In this document: positions 1 to 8,659 of the stretch, one piece after another
How the letters are laid out: each line of letters opens with the position of its first letter
How positions within the stretch are numbered: position 1 is the first letter of the stretch
DNA from: Bradyrhizobium zhengyangense
Lineage (GTDB): Bacteria > Pseudomonadota > Alphaproteobacteria > Rhizobiales > Xanthobacteraceae
Length of the DNA: 64,000 nt
Assembly: GCF_022012435.1 (NCBI RefSeq)
Contig: NZ_JAKLUA010000001.1
Location: forward strand, 62,001 to 126,000
Direction of reading: 5' to 3'
Translations under genes and position numbers: made by a program
Notes under the pieces: generated by a model
What the model was told of the DNA's origin: nothing
What the model saw: the letters and a program-made list of their open reading frames with translations, nothing else
Database searches by the model: none

Positions 1-1027
1 ACTCCGCCGTTTTTTCGCGCAAGCGCTGCGCATAGACGTTGATGATCAGGGCGGCCAGCAGGATCAGGCCGCGGATCAGGATCTTCAGGAAGCTGTCGAT
101 GTTGACGTGGTCGAGGCCATTGTTGAGCACGCCGAGCACGAACAGGCCGACGATGGTGTTGCCGATGCCGCCGCGCCCGCCGAACAGGCTGGTGCCGCCG
201 ACCACGACGGCGGCGATGGAGTCGAGCAGATAGGTGTCGAACTCGTTCTGCTGCGCGCTGCCGAAATGGGCGACGCCGAGCATGCCGCCGATGCCGGAGC
301 ACACCGCGGAGATGATCATCACGCTGCCCAAGATGAGCTTGACGTTGAGGCCGGAATATTCGGCCGCCTCGCGATTTCCCCCGACCATGTAGACGTAGCG
401 GCCGAAGCGCGTGTAGGTCAGCACGAGGTGGCCGGCGAGCAGCATGATGGCGGCGACGATGACGATCCAGGGTATGCCGCCGATCGAGCCCGAGCCGAGG
501 GTCGTGATCAGACTCGGGACCTTGTAGGCGATCTGGCCACGCACCAGGAGGGCCGAGATGCCGGCCGCGATCTGCATCATGGCCAGCGTCATGATGAAGG
601 AGGGGATGCCGATGACCGTCAGCCCCAGCGCGTTGACGAGGCCGAGAGCCGCGCAGAGCAGGAGCGACAGGATGATCGCGATCGCGCCGGGCAGCGGGAT
701 GTTGGCGATGTTGACGTAGGACTCCTGCAGCGTGAAGTAGGCGACCGCGATGCCGGTGACGTTGGCGATGCCGGCAATCGAGAGGTCGATCTCGGCGCAG
801 AGGATCACGAAGGTGAGGCCGACGGCGATGATGCCTGTGACCGACACCTGCGTCAGGATATTGCCGAGATTGTCGATGGTCGCGAAGGAGGGGCTGGCGA
901 CGGCGAAGAAGGCGGACAGGAAGATCAGCGTCAGGAACGGCGCGATGTTGCGCATCTGCGAGCGCAGGAAGGTCGCAACGCCGCGTGCGCGTTGGCTTGC
1001 TGCCGGTGCCGTCTCACTGCTCGCCAT
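1..1027 (-). CDS. Ribose-type sugar ABC transporter permease (3' end cut by window edge)
   Basis: Inner-membrane permease of a sugar importer of the RbsC type. It reads leftward from an ATG at 1027 and leaves the window without a stop, so about 342 residues are visible, close to the full family length. The translation is strongly hydrophobic with many membrane segments. It carries the family loop CAEIDLSIAG near residue 75 (family form GGIDLSVG) and a second conserved loop, VYMVGGNREAAEYSG. The start lies 12 nt after the stop of the ATPase gene, which fits an operon of binding protein, ATPase and permease. The sugar cannot be deduced. Family assignment is secure; only the C-terminal end is missing. 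Confidence 0.93.
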   Translation of the reverse strand, partial: MASSETAPAASQRARGVATFLRSQMRNIAPFLTLIFLSAFFAVASPSFATIDNLGNILTQVSVTGIIAVGLTFVILCAEIDLSIAGIANVTGIAVAYFTLQESYVNIANIPLPGAIAIILSLLLCAALGLVNALGLTVIGIPSFIMTLAMMQIAAGISALLVRGQIAYKVPSLITTLGSGSIGGIPWIVIVAAIMLLAGHLVLTYTRFGRYVYMVGGNREAAEYSGLNVKLILGSVMIISAVCSGIGGMLGVAHFGSAQQNEFDTYLLDSIAAVVVGGTSLFGGRGGIGNTIVGLFVLGVLNNGLDHVNIDSFLKILIRGLILLAALIINVYAQRLREKTAE

Positions 1028-1039
1028 TGTGCTTCTCCG

Positions 1040-2542
1040 TCACGCCGCTTCCAGCAGGCGGTCCTTGCTGACCGGCTCGTTCTTGAATTCCCGCACCAAC
1101 GCGCCGCGCTTGAGCACAAGGATGCGGTCGGCCAGCGACAGCACCGTTTCCGGCTCGGTCGACAGCACGATGATCGCGAGTCCCCTGGCGCGGAGGTCGC
1201 GGACGATGTTGATGACGTCGTTCTTGGCGCCGACATCCATGCCGCGGGTCGGCTCGCACAGCACGAGCAGCTTGGGCGGATAGGTCAGCCATTTTGCCAG
1301 CGCAACCTTCTGCTGGTTGCCGCCCGACAGCATGCCGAGATCGAGGCCGACCACCGGCGGCCTGATTTGCAGCTGCTCGACCTGGCGCTGGGCGATATCG
1401 CGCTCCTGCGCCGGCTTGAGCAGCAGCGACGAGATGCGGTCGAGGATGCTGATCGAGATGTTCTTGTAGACCGGCTCCTGGTGGAACAGCATCGCGCGCC
1501 GGCTCTCCGGCACCAGCGCGATGCCCGCGCGCCGCGCCGCCGCCGTGCTGGCGAAAGTCTTGGACGCGCCTTCGACGATCAGCGTGCCGGTGTCGGGCTT
1601 CAGCTTGCCGAACAGGATGCGCGACAGCTCCTGCTGGCCGCAGCCCATGAAGCCGTAGATGCCGAGCACCTCTCCGGCGCGGGCCTCGAAGGAGACGTCC
1701 TTGAGGCTGCGCGCCAGCGACAGCTGGTCGACCTTCAGCACGACCGAGCTGTCGCTCGGTTTCGGCAGCATCAGATCATCGGTGTAGCTGTGCTCGAGCG
1801 CCTCGCCGCCGCGGCCGATCATGGCCTCGATCAGCGCGCCCTTGGTGGTCGCAGCGCTTGCGGTCTCGGCGACCTTCCGCCCGTTGCGGAAGACAGTCAC
1901 CGTGTCGGAGACGCGAAGAATGTCCTCGATGAAATGCGAGATGAAGACGATGGCCGTGCCTTCCTCGCGCAAGCGCCGCAGCGTCGTAAACAGCCGCTCG
2001 ACCTCGGGCGGCGAGAGGGCGGAGGTCGGCTCGTCCAGGATGACGATGCGCGCGCCCGAGAACAGCACGCGGGCGATCTCGATCAGCTGCTGCAGCCCGA
2101 TCGGCAGGTCGCCCAGTCTCGACATCGGATCGACATTGATGCCGAAGCGCGCGAGCTGCTCGCCCGCCTCGCGCGCCATGCGTCGCCATTGCACGAGGCC
2201 AAGGGCGTTGGTCGGCTGGTTGCCGAGGAAGACGTTCTCGGCGACCGTGAGGTCAGGGGCGACAGAGAGCTCCTGATGCACCATGGCGATGCCGGCGGCG
2301 TGCGCATCGCGCGCCGATCGGAAATGGGTCTCATGGCCGTCGATCAGGAAGCGGCCGGAGAATTCGGTGTGCACGCCGGCGATGATCTTCATCAGCGTGC
2401 TTTTTCCCGCGCCGTTCTCGCCGACGAGACCGTGGATCTCGCCGGGGAGAAGCGCGAAGTCGACACCACGAAGTGCCTCGACGCCGCCGAAGCTCTTCGT
2501 GATGCCCTGGAGTTCCAGGATGGGCTGTTGACCCTCAGGCAT
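1040..2542 (-). CDS. Ribose/galactose-type ABC transporter ATPase with two nucleotide-binding domains
   Basis: Cytoplasmic ATPase (500 aa) of the RbsA/MglA family that powers the permease encoded downstream. The first ABC domain has Walker A GENGAGKST near residue 42, Walker B VILDEPTSAL and a variant signature LPIGLQQ. The second domain has the degenerate Walker A typical of this family (GFMGCGQQEL) and a canonical LSGGNQQK signature. Full length for the family. It lies 24 nt after the binding-protein gene and 12 nt before the permease gene, so the three are probably one transcript. The substrate is unknown; the closest family members carry ribose, xylose, galactose or inositol-like sugars. 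Confidence 0.95.
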   Translation of the reverse strand: MPEGQQPILELQGITKSFGGVEALRGVDFALLPGEIHGLVGENGAGKSTLMKIIAGVHTEFSGRFLIDGHETHFRSARDAHAAGIAMVHQELSVAPDLTVAENVFLGNQPTNALGLVQWRRMAREAGEQLARFGINVDPMSRLGDLPIGLQQLIEIARVLFSGARIVILDEPTSALSPPEVERLFTTLRRLREEGTAIVFISHFIEDILRVSDTVTVFRNGRKVAETASAATTKGALIEAMIGRGGEALEHSYTDDLMLPKPSDSSVVLKVDQLSLARSLKDVSFEARAGEVLGIYGFMGCGQQELSRILFGKLKPDTGTLIVEGASKTFASTAAARRAGIALVPESRRAMLFHQEPVYKNISISILDRISSLLLKPAQERDIAQRQVEQLQIRPPVVGLDLGMLSGGNQQKVALAKWLTYPPKLLVLCEPTRGMDVGAKNDVINIVRDLRARGLAIIVLSTEPETVLSLADRILVLKRGALVREFKNEPVSKDRLLEAA

Positions 2543-2566
2543 GCAAGATCAGATCTTGGGAGGATT

Positions 2567-3589
2567 TCAGATCAGGAAGTGATCCTGCATCCACTGCATG
2601 CCGGCGGCATTGGCCTTGGTCACGACAGGGCCGTCGGTCACGACGTTTTTGGGAATGCCCTGGCCGCTCTTCTCGCCGCCCGCCACCGCCGCGACGCCCG
2701 CAACGATCGCGCCGCCATGGATGCGGCAAGACGGATTGCGGACGGTCGCGTACATCCGGCCCTCGCTTACCGCCTGGATGGCCGGCGGCATGGCATCGAC
2801 GCCACCGATCAGGATGTTGGTGCGGTTGTGCGCCTTCATGATGTTGGCGGCAGCAAGCGCCATGTCGTCGTTGTGGAAGAACGCCGCGTCGATCTGCGGG
2901 TACTTGGTCAGGTAGGTCTCCCAGAGCCGCGCGGTCTTGGAAACGTCCCAATCCGCCGGCTGGGTGTCGAGCACCTCGATCCCAGGGAATTGCTTCACCA
3001 CCGAGTTAAAGCCCTTGGCGCGGCCTTGCGCGCCGGTATGGCCGAGCGCTCCTTGCGTCATGATGATCTTGCCCTTGCCGCCCATGGCGTTGCAGAGCGC
3101 CTGCGTCACCGAGGCGCCCATGAACTCGTTGTCGGGGGCGAGGAAGGAATGGACGTTGATTTGATCAAGAGGAGCAATCAGCGTGTCCATGTCGATGACG
3201 GGCGTGCCGGCGTCGATCATCTTCTGCACAGGCTGGGTGAGGGTGCCGATGCCGAAAGCCTGGATCGCGACGAAATCCCATTTCTGCGAGGCCATGTTGT
3301 CGATCGCAGCGCGCTGCTTCACCGCATCGAGCTGGCCGTCGAACCAGGTGACTTCGACATTGAACAGCTTGCCCCAGAATTCCGCGGCCTGCTTTCCCTG
3401 CGCGCACCAGGTGGCCTGAAGGCCTGCATTGGAGAACGCCGCCTTCAGCGGCTTCTCGCTTCGTCCCATTTCGGCTGCCAATGCTGGGTTTATGCCCATG
3501 CTGCCGAGGATGGCAGTCGCGGCGCCGGCGGTCGCAGCCGCCTGAAGAAGATCGCGCCTCGTCGTCGAGAAATCTTTCGTCCCGGACAT
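2567..3589 (-). CDS. Periplasmic sugar-binding protein of the ribose-type ABC importer
   Basis: Substrate-binding protein (340 aa, Peripla_BP_4/RbsB type). The start at 3589 is preferred over an in-frame ATG at 3676. It has GGGAG just upstream and gives a clean twin-arginine-like signal, TTRRDLLQAAATAGAATAIL, ending around ALAAE. The mature part carries the usual type I binding-protein alternation, including HNDDMALAAANIMKAH near the hinge and an IGGVDAMPPAIQAV segment. It is the first gene of the leftward transporter operon, as is usual for the most highly expressed component. A Tat-type leader on this family is common in rhizobia. The ligand cannot be named from sequence. Confidence 0.92.
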   Translation of the reverse strand: MSGTKDFSTTRRDLLQAAATAGAATAILGSMGINPALAAEMGRSEKPLKAAFSNAGLQATWCAQGKQAAEFWGKLFNVEVTWFDGQLDAVKQRAAIDNMASQKWDFVAIQAFGIGTLTQPVQKMIDAGTPVIDMDTLIAPLDQINVHSFLAPDNEFMGASVTQALCNAMGGKGKIIMTQGALGHTGAQGRAKGFNSVVKQFPGIEVLDTQPADWDVSKTARLWETYLTKYPQIDAAFFHNDDMALAAANIMKAHNRTNILIGGVDAMPPAIQAVSEGRMYATVRNPSCRIHGGAIVAGVAAVAGGEKSGQGIPKNVVTDGPVVTKANAAGMQWMQDHFLI

Positions 3590-3727
3590 CGCTCGCTCCC
3601 ATATATCTTGTCGTCGGCGCGTCATTGGTTGCGCTACCGATCTGGAAAGTGTCTCACAAGAAGTGATGCCACTCAATGCGCAATCAATGGTGAGATTGTC
3701 ACGGCAGCGTTGGTGCAGCGCAAAGCG
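3590..3727. promoter_or_regulatory. Intergenic region with the presumed promoter of the leftward sugar-importer operon
   Basis: Between the globin stop and the binding-protein start. It must hold the promoter for the three-gene transporter, reading leftward. GGGAG about 7 nt upstream of 3589 is the ribosome site. No clear operator palindrome or terminator for the globin gene was found. Confidence 0.4.
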
Positions 3728-4138
3728 TTACACTGCGCTGCCTACGAAGTCCTCGATCTCGACGAGGAAGGTGTCCCACGCTTGAGCAATGTTCGGTGAC
3801 CATGCGCTGCCGAGCAACTCGCGCAACGTATCCCGGATGACGCCGAAGAAGGCGATGAACAGCTCGCGCGGCGTGCCATAGGCGTCATGCGAGGCGGCTT
3901 CGCAGGCGATCAGCCTGAAATGTCCACTGCGCTCGCCTGCGAAGTCGAGAATCGCCTCGATCGTCAACGCGAGCATCGATCCCATCACGAGCTCGCTCCC
4001 CTGTGTGCGGAACATCGTCCGCGTTTCTGGATGCTCTTCGAACAGCCGCTGGTAGACGAGGGGCGTGAAATCGGCGCAGCGCAAGGCTGCGAGCTCGAAG
4101 CTCTGTTCGATCGGATTGGGGGAGGTACTCATCGGCAC
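3728..4138 (-). CDS. Single-domain bacterial globin
   Basis: A 136-residue haem protein of the flavohaemoglobin-type globin fold without a reductase domain. The segment SHDAYGTPRELFIAFFGVIRDTL aligns by eye with the F-G-H helix region of Hmp-type globins, and the His of SHDAYG is in the position of the proximal haem ligand. The N-terminal part (FTPLVYQRLFEEHPETRTMF) matches the A-C helix pattern. A second ATG at 4132 is an alternative start. Likely roles are NO or oxygen chemistry, but none is proven. It is preceded on its own strand by a long leader ending in an intrinsic terminator (4154-4182), so it may be controlled by read-through. It reads away from the copper operon on its right. Confidence 0.82.
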   Translation of the reverse strand: MPMSTSPNPIEQSFELAALRCADFTPLVYQRLFEEHPETRTMFRTQGSELVMGSMLALTIEAILDFAGERSGHFRLIACEAASHDAYGTPRELFIAFFGVIRDTLRELLGSAWSPNIAQAWDTFLVEIEDFVGSAV

Positions 4139-4153
4139 ATCAGCCGCGCAGAT

Positions 4154-4182
4154 AAAAAAAGAGCGGGGCCCTAGCCCCGCTC
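4154..4182 (-). terminator. Intrinsic terminator in front of the globin gene (leftward)
   Basis: Perfect 9-bp stem GAGCGGGGC / GCCCCGCTC with a 4-nt loop. On the minus strand it is followed at once by seven U residues (plus-strand A-run 4154-4160). It lies only 16 nt before the globin start codon and in the same direction. It therefore ends a transcript coming from the right, either an independent small RNA or an attenuated globin leader. Confidence 0.8.
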
Positions 4183-4340
4183 AAAAATTGTGTCGACCCT
4201 ATTATCCCCGATTCTAAGATTTGCTCTTGATTGACGGGGCGACGCTGCGTTTTGCGCGCCAGGGGCTCCTCCCGAGACTTGGACCACCAGACTTCGACCT
4301 CACGGCCAGCCTGAGCAAGAGGGATGCTAGATCAACTTTT
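4155..4340 (-). ncRNA. Candidate small RNA or attenuator leader upstream of the globin gene
   Basis: No known RNA family is recognised. On the minus strand a structured stretch precedes the terminator. An outer stem pairs CTCTTG (plus 4224-4229) with CAAGAG (4316-4321). Inside is a hairpin built from GGCGaCGC and GCGCGCC (about 4237-4260). There is also an imperfect 11-nt direct repeat, AGACTTGGACC (4275-4285) and AGACTTCGACC (4289-4299). The start is not mapped; an AT-rich stretch near 4335-4380 could hold a promoter. Tests against the 6S, SRP, RNase P, tmRNA and cobalamin motifs I know gave no match. Confidence 0.4.
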
Positions 4341-4599
4341 CTCACTTGTCATCATTTTCGGCAACGATTGTTCAAAATTCGAGCAGTTGACGAAACGATC
4401 GGGCTGTAAGGGGCGTAAGTATATGACAAATATATGAATTTTGTAGATATGGCGGGGCGGTGCCGCTGCCTCAAATGCCGGATACCGCCCGGGCGGAGCC
4501 CTCCGAGGACATCCGTCGAGAAATTTGCGCCGCCCCAACGAGGCTGGCGATGTGATCTCGACTCGAGCCAAGCGTGGTGTTTAGTTAGCAGACGAACGA
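4341..4599 (+). promoter_or_regulatory. Upstream region of the copper operon, with an AT-rich island and a hairpin
   Basis: Non-coding. An unusually AT-rich block at 4418-4450 contains ACAAA (4426-4430) and TTTGT (4440-4444) as 5-bp inverted arms, and is the best candidate for the pcu promoter and a regulator site. Downstream, GGGCGGT (4455-4461) and ACCGCCC (4484-4490) can form a hairpin in the 5' untranslated region. No known riboswitch consensus was found. The homologous operon is induced by copper starvation, but the regulator and site are not evident here. Confidence 0.4.
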
Positions 4600-4986
4600 A
4601 TGGTTCGGCGGATGCGCGCACGGCTGCAAAAATTCCTACCGGTTGTCCTGCTCGCTTTGGTGATGCAGGTGCTGGCGCCGATTGCCGCCTGCTGGGCGGC
4701 CGGCCAAGCCGTTGCCGATCCGGTTGGTGCCGGCATCATCTGCCACAGCGTCAGTGAGCAGGGCGCTCCGAATAACCAGGGTGGCTCGCCGATCGCCCAT
4801 TCCGGTGCCTGCGCGCTGTGTTGCCTGGCGCAGGCCAACGCGTCGTTCGATTCGCCGCCGCATGCAGCGCTCTCCAGTCCCCTCCGTCACGCCGAACGCG
4901 TAGTGTGGCATGAGGCGGATGCATCCGTTCTCGTCGCTCACAAAGGCGCAAGCGCCCAAGCTCGGGGACCTCCCTCCATTTCCTGA
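4600..4986 (+). CDS. pcuA: PcuA: small periplasmic Cys/His protein (DUF2946-like) of the copper operon
   Basis: A 128-residue exported protein. Residues 9-35 form a signal peptide (LQKFLPVVLLALVMQVLAPIA). The mature part has CHS, then HSGACALCCLAQ, the Cys/His pattern of DUF2946 proteins that accompany copper TonB receptors. Bradyrhizobium pcuABCDE is known to encode periplasmic PcuA, receptor PcuB, chaperone PcuC, periplasmic PcuD and membrane protein PcuE; the gene order here fits exactly. Its biochemical role is unknown; metal binding is inferred from the thiols. Starts at 4600 or at the ATG four codons later are both possible. Confidence 0.8.
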   Translation: MVRRMRARLQKFLPVVLLALVMQVLAPIAACWAAGQAVADPVGAGIICHSVSEQGAPNNQGGSPIAHSGACALCCLAQANASFDSPPHAALSSPLRHAERVVWHEADASVLVAHKGASAQARGPPSIS

Positions 4987-5072
4987 CCAGCCTTCATGAT
5001 CGCAGCGGTCCATCCGCTGGCGATTGATGTTGTCGATTGGCCGGAGCGACAGCCGGCGTCAGGAATGCAACC

Positions 5073-7544
5073 ATGTTACCTCGTCATGCCCGCTGCGGCG
5101 TGAGCGTCGTTGCCGTTCAGGCAGCGCTGCTCGCCGCGCCGAGTGGAACCTTTGCCCAGAGCAGTCCACGAGAACTGCCAAGAGAACTGCCAGCGGTGAC
5201 CGTTGACGCGCCCGCAACGGCGAAACCCAGGCCGCGCAAGCCCACCGTACAAACTGCTGGTATCAGGAGAAATTCGGCCAAGCCGACGGTCGAGCGGCCG
5301 GCCTCGGTCGCCACAACCAATGAGCAAGGCACGGGCAGATCCCGGGCGTCACTCGATCAGCCGACGGCGGTGGCGCGCTATCAGCTGCCGCAACGCTCCT
5401 TCAGCATTACGGCCAAGGAGGCCGACGAGACCATCAATCTCAAGGACCCCGAAGACGCCGTCAAATACATGCCGAGCCTGTTCGTGCGAAAGCGCAACGA
5501 CGGTGACAACCAGGCCGTCCTTGCGACCCGAAGCTGGGGCCTGAACTCGAGTGCGCGAACGCTGATCTATTACGATGACCTGCTGATCTCGGCCCTGATC
5601 GGCAACAACAACTCCGGCGCCTCGCCGAAGTGGAATCTCATCTCGCCTGAGGCGATCGGGCGGATCGATTTCCTCAATGGACCGTTCGCAGCTGCCTATC
5701 CCGGCAATTCCATCGGCGGTGTCCTGCTGATCACGTCGAAGATGCCGGACAAACCGTTTGCGGTGGCGAAGGAAACCGTCTCGGTGATGCCGTGGAATCA
5801 ATACGGCACCAAGGACACCTATGTGACCAGCCAGACGAGCACCGCTGCGGGCAATCGCGACGGCAAGCTGTCCTGGCTCGGCAGCGCGAACTATCTCGAC
5901 AGCTACCAGCAGCCGCTGACCTACACGACGAACGCCACATTCCCCGCCGGTACGACTGGCGGCTTTGCAGCCCTCAACAAGACCGGAGGCGTCGCCAACG
6001 TCGTGGGCACGGGCACGTTGGCGCATTCGCAGCAGACATCCGGCAATCTGCGACTCGCCTACGACATAACGCCGCTGGTGCAGGCGACATACTCGCTCGG
6101 CATCTGGAATAACCACCAGACCTCCGATCCGCAGACCTATCTCAGATCAGCAGCGACAGGTTTGCCGACGTTTGGCGGCGTCAGCAGCTTCGCCAGCAGC
6201 AAGTATACCTGGGACCAGCTCCACATGAGCAACGCCGTCGCGCTCAAGAGCGACACCAAGGGCGTTTTCGACTTCGACCTCGCTGCCTCAAGCTACAACT
6301 ACCTCCAGGACACCCAGGTCAATCCCTTTACCGTCGTGCCGTCGCCTGGCCTCGGCTATTCGCTCAATGGCAAGGTAACGCGGATGGATGGGACAAACTG
6401 GCAGAACGCCGACGCCAAGGGCATCTGGCGCCCGTTCGGCGGCGATGGTCCGCACGAGATCAGCTTTGGCGCTCATGGCGACCGCTATCGGCTGGAGAAC
6501 CCCGTCTATGCCTCGACCGTCTGGTTCAATGCGTCCTCGACAGGGAATGGCCAGGTCTATTCGACCGGTGTCGGCGAGACGCGCACCGAAGCGCTCTGGC
6601 TACAGGACGCCTGGAAGATCAATCCGCTCGTCAAGCTGACACTCGGAGGACGGCTGGAGAGCTGGCAGGCGGTGGAAGGCTTCAATCTCAACACCACGAC
6701 GACGGGCGCTGGCGTCATCACATCGGCGGTGCCGACATGGCAACCGGGGCTGTCCTCAACCAATTTCTCACCGAAGGCGTCGCTTTCGTTCGATCCCACC
6801 AAGGACTGGAACGTGACCGCCAATTTCGGCGAGGCCTACCGCTATCCGACGGTGACCGAGCTCTATCAGAATATCAGCGTCGGCGGCGTCACCTATCTCG
6901 CCAATCCGCTGCTATCACCGGAGCAGGATTTCACCGGCGAGCTCAATCTCGAACGGCGCTGGGTCGACGGGCGTGTACGGCTTTCCGTGTTCGGCGAGCG
7001 GACCAACAACGCGCTGATCTCGCAATCGACCACCGTGACGGACGCAAGTGGGGCGCAGTCGGTTCAGACGGCCGTCAGCAACGTCGGCGCTGTTCGCATG
7101 AACGGCGTTGAACTGTCGGCTGACAAGGACAACGTGCTCGTGAGCGGCCTGCAAGTTTTTGGCAGCGTCACTTATGTCGATTCCAGGATCATCTCCGATC
7201 CGAACTGGAAGGGCCCGACCGGCGTGGTCGGCAAGCGCGTGCCTTTCGTGCCCGACTGGCGCGCCAAGTTCGGCGTCACCTATCGGCCGAACGAGAGCTG
7301 GGCCTACACGGTCGCGGCGCGCTATAGTGGCAAGCAGTATTCAACATTGGACAACACCGACAGCGTGTCGCACGTCTACGGCGCCTTCGATAACTTTTTC
7401 GTTGTGGACTTGAAGATCCATTACAACGCGACGAAGAATTTCGCGTTCGACTTCGGCATCGATAATCTGTTGAACGAGCAATATTTCCTCTTCCATCCGT
7501 TCCCGGGACGAACTTTCGTTCTCGCCGGCAAGTATACGTTCTGA
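5073..7544 (+). CDS. pcuB: PcuB: TonB-dependent outer-membrane receptor, probable copper(-complex) uptake
   Basis: TonB-dependent receptor of 823 residues. The ATG at 5073, with AGGAA 8 nt upstream, gives a signal peptide (VSVVAVQAALLAAPSGTFAQ). Other starts further upstream lack a ribosome site. After the leader comes a proline/arginine-rich spacer with a TonB-box-like AVTVDAP. Then a plug (SPEAIGRIDFLNGPFAAAYP near residues 190-215) and a 22-strand barrel ending DNLLNEQYF...YTF with the terminal Phe needed for Bam recognition. It sits between pcuA and pcuC in a copper operon, so copper or a copper chelate is the likely cargo. That ligand is inference. Confidence 0.9.
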   Translation: MLPRHARCGVSVVAVQAALLAAPSGTFAQSSPRELPRELPAVTVDAPATAKPRPRKPTVQTAGIRRNSAKPTVERPASVATTNEQGTGRSRASLDQPTAVARYQLPQRSFSITAKEADETINLKDPEDAVKYMPSLFVRKRNDGDNQAVLATRSWGLNSSARTLIYYDDLLISALIGNNNSGASPKWNLISPEAIGRIDFLNGPFAAAYPGNSIGGVLLITSKMPDKPFAVAKETVSVMPWNQYGTKDTYVTSQTSTAAGNRDGKLSWLGSANYLDSYQQPLTYTTNATFPAGTTGGFAALNKTGGVANVVGTGTLAHSQQTSGNLRLAYDITPLVQATYSLGIWNNHQTSDPQTYLRSAATGLPTFGGVSSFASSKYTWDQLHMSNAVALKSDTKGVFDFDLAASSYNYLQDTQVNPFTVVPSPGLGYSLNGKVTRMDGTNWQNADAKGIWRPFGGDGPHEISFGAHGDRYRLENPVYASTVWFNASSTGNGQVYSTGVGETRTEALWLQDAWKINPLVKLTLGGRLESWQAVEGFNLNTTTTGAGVITSAVPTWQPGLSSTNFSPKASLSFDPTKDWNVTANFGEAYRYPTVTELYQNISVGGVTYLANPLLSPEQDFTGELNLERRWVDGRVRLSVFGERTNNALISQSTTVTDASGAQSVQTAVSNVGAVRMNGVELSADKDNVLVSGLQVFGSVTYVDSRIISDPNWKGPTGVVGKRVPFVPDWRAKFGVTYRPNESWAYTVAARYSGKQYSTLDNTDSVSHVYGAFDNFFVVDLKIHYNATKNFAFDFGIDNLLNEQYFLFHPFPGRTFVLAGKYTF

Positions 7545-7587
7545 CGGATGGGGTACTCTCTCGACGGCGACAAGAAAGGCAATCGAC

Positions 7588-8109
7588 ATGAACAAGCTCT
7601 CAACTCTCTTCGCGTTCGCGGCTCTCTCAGCCGTCGTGATCGCGGCTCCCGTCCGCGCCGACGACGTCAAGGCTGGCGACCTCGTCATTTCGCAGGCCTG
7701 GAGCCGGGCTACGCCTGGAGGCGCCAAGGTCGCCGGAGGTTTCCTGACCATCGAAAACAAAGGCACGGCGCCCGACAAGCTCATCGCCGTGTCCGCTGAG
7801 ATCGCCGGCAAGGCCGAGGTCCACGAGATGGCGATGGACAATGGCGTGATGAAGATGCGCCCGCTGGACAAGGGCCTCGTCATCGAGCCCGGCAAGACCG
7901 TGAAGCTTGCGCCCGGCGGCAACCATCTGATGCTCCAGGACCTGAAGGGCCCCTTCAAGCAGGGCGATAAGGTGCCGGTTACGCTCGAGTTCGAGAAGGC
8001 CGGCAAGGTCTCCGTCTCGCTCGACGTCCAGGGCGTCGGCGCGCAGGCGCCAGGCGGTGGTGGCATGATGATGAAGAAGATGCCCGATCATTCGGGAATG
8101 AAAATGTAA
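7588..8109 (+). CDS. pcuC: PcuC: periplasmic PCuAC-type copper chaperone
   Basis: Exported copper chaperone (173 aa; signal peptide residues 1-24 ending PVRA). It carries the PCuAC Cu(I) site: VHEMAMDNGVMKM around residues 77-90, then NHLM near 112, matching the H(M)x10Mx21HxM pattern. The C-terminal tail is rich in Met and His (GGGGMMMKKMPDHSGMKM), a likely second copper site. In Bradyrhizobium, PcuC supports aa3-type cytochrome oxidase biogenesis. It lies 43 nt after pcuB and 31 nt before pcuD in the operon. Strong call. Confidence 0.95.
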   Translation: MNKLSTLFAFAALSAVVIAAPVRADDVKAGDLVISQAWSRATPGGAKVAGGFLTIENKGTAPDKLIAVSAEIAGKAEVHEMAMDNGVMKMRPLDKGLVIEPGKTVKLAPGGNHLMLQDLKGPFKQGDKVPVTLEFEKAGKVSVSLDVQGVGAQAPGGGGMMMKKMPDHSGMKM

Positions 8110-8140
8110 CAGACGTGATCTAACGTCCGGGAGATAGAGC

Positions 8141-8659
8141 ATGTCAAAGACACCCTGGCTGATCCTGATGGCTACGCTTGCCGCATCGCCTGCGGCGGCC
8201 CACGTCTATCTGGAAGGCAAGCAGGCCACGGTCGGCGGGTCCTACAAGGCCGTCTTCGCCGTGCCGCACGGCTGTTCCGGTTCGCCGACGGTCAAGATCC
8301 GCGTGCAGATTCCCGAAGGCGTGATCGCCGTGAAGCCGATGCCGAAGGCCGGCTGGAACGTCGATGTCGTCGAGGGGCAGTATGCCAGCGCATACGACTA
8401 TCACGGCAATAAGCTGACCTCGGGCGTAAAGGAAGTTGTCTGGTCCGGCGGCAAGCTGCCGGATCACAATTACGACGAGTTCGTCGTCAGCAGCTTCCTC
8501 ACCGACAGCCTGAAGCCGAACACCACGCTCTATTTCCCGGTGGTGCAGGAATGCGAGAAGGGTGTCAGCCGCTGGATCGAAATCCCGGCGGAGGGCGCAG
8601 CGCATTCGCGTGAAGACAAGTCGCCGGCGCCTGGCGTGAAACTGCTGCCCAAGCCGTAA
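8141..8659 (+). CDS. pcuD: PcuD: YcnI/DUF1775-family periplasmic copper protein
   Basis: A 172-residue exported protein. Cleavage of the signal peptide after SPAAA would leave histidine as mature residue 1 (HVYLEG). This is the residue used by YcnI-type DUF1775 domains for a mono-histidine copper brace. A conserved Trp (KAGWNVDV) and one Cys in each half (HGCSG and QECEKG) are also visible. It is followed without a gap by pcuE, whose ATG shares one base with the pcuD stop. The copper role comes from the family and operon context and is not shown directly. Confidence 0.9.
   Translation: MSKTPWLILMATLAASPAAAHVYLEGKQATVGGSYKAVFAVPHGCSGSPTVKIRVQIPEGVIAVKPMPKAGWNVDVVEGQYASAYDYHGNKLTSGVKEVVWSGGKLPDHNYDEFVVSSFLTDSLKPNTTLYFPVVQECEKGVSRWIEIPAEGAAHSREDKSPAPGVKLLPKP

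Noticed and set aside
107..3799. A 1230-codon open frame on the plus strand opposite the sugar-importer genes
   Set aside because: It is an antisense shadow of three well-supported minus-strand genes. The translation is a low-complexity mix of Arg, Asp, Ala and His typical of reverse frames in GC-rich DNA, with no ribosome site or domain.
4155..4340. 6S RNA, SRP RNA, RNase P RNA or tmRNA in the globin leader
   Set aside because: None of the conserved cores I know for these RNAs (for example the GGAAGG-type SRP loop or the tmRNA T-loop) could be found, so it is left as an unassigned candidate.
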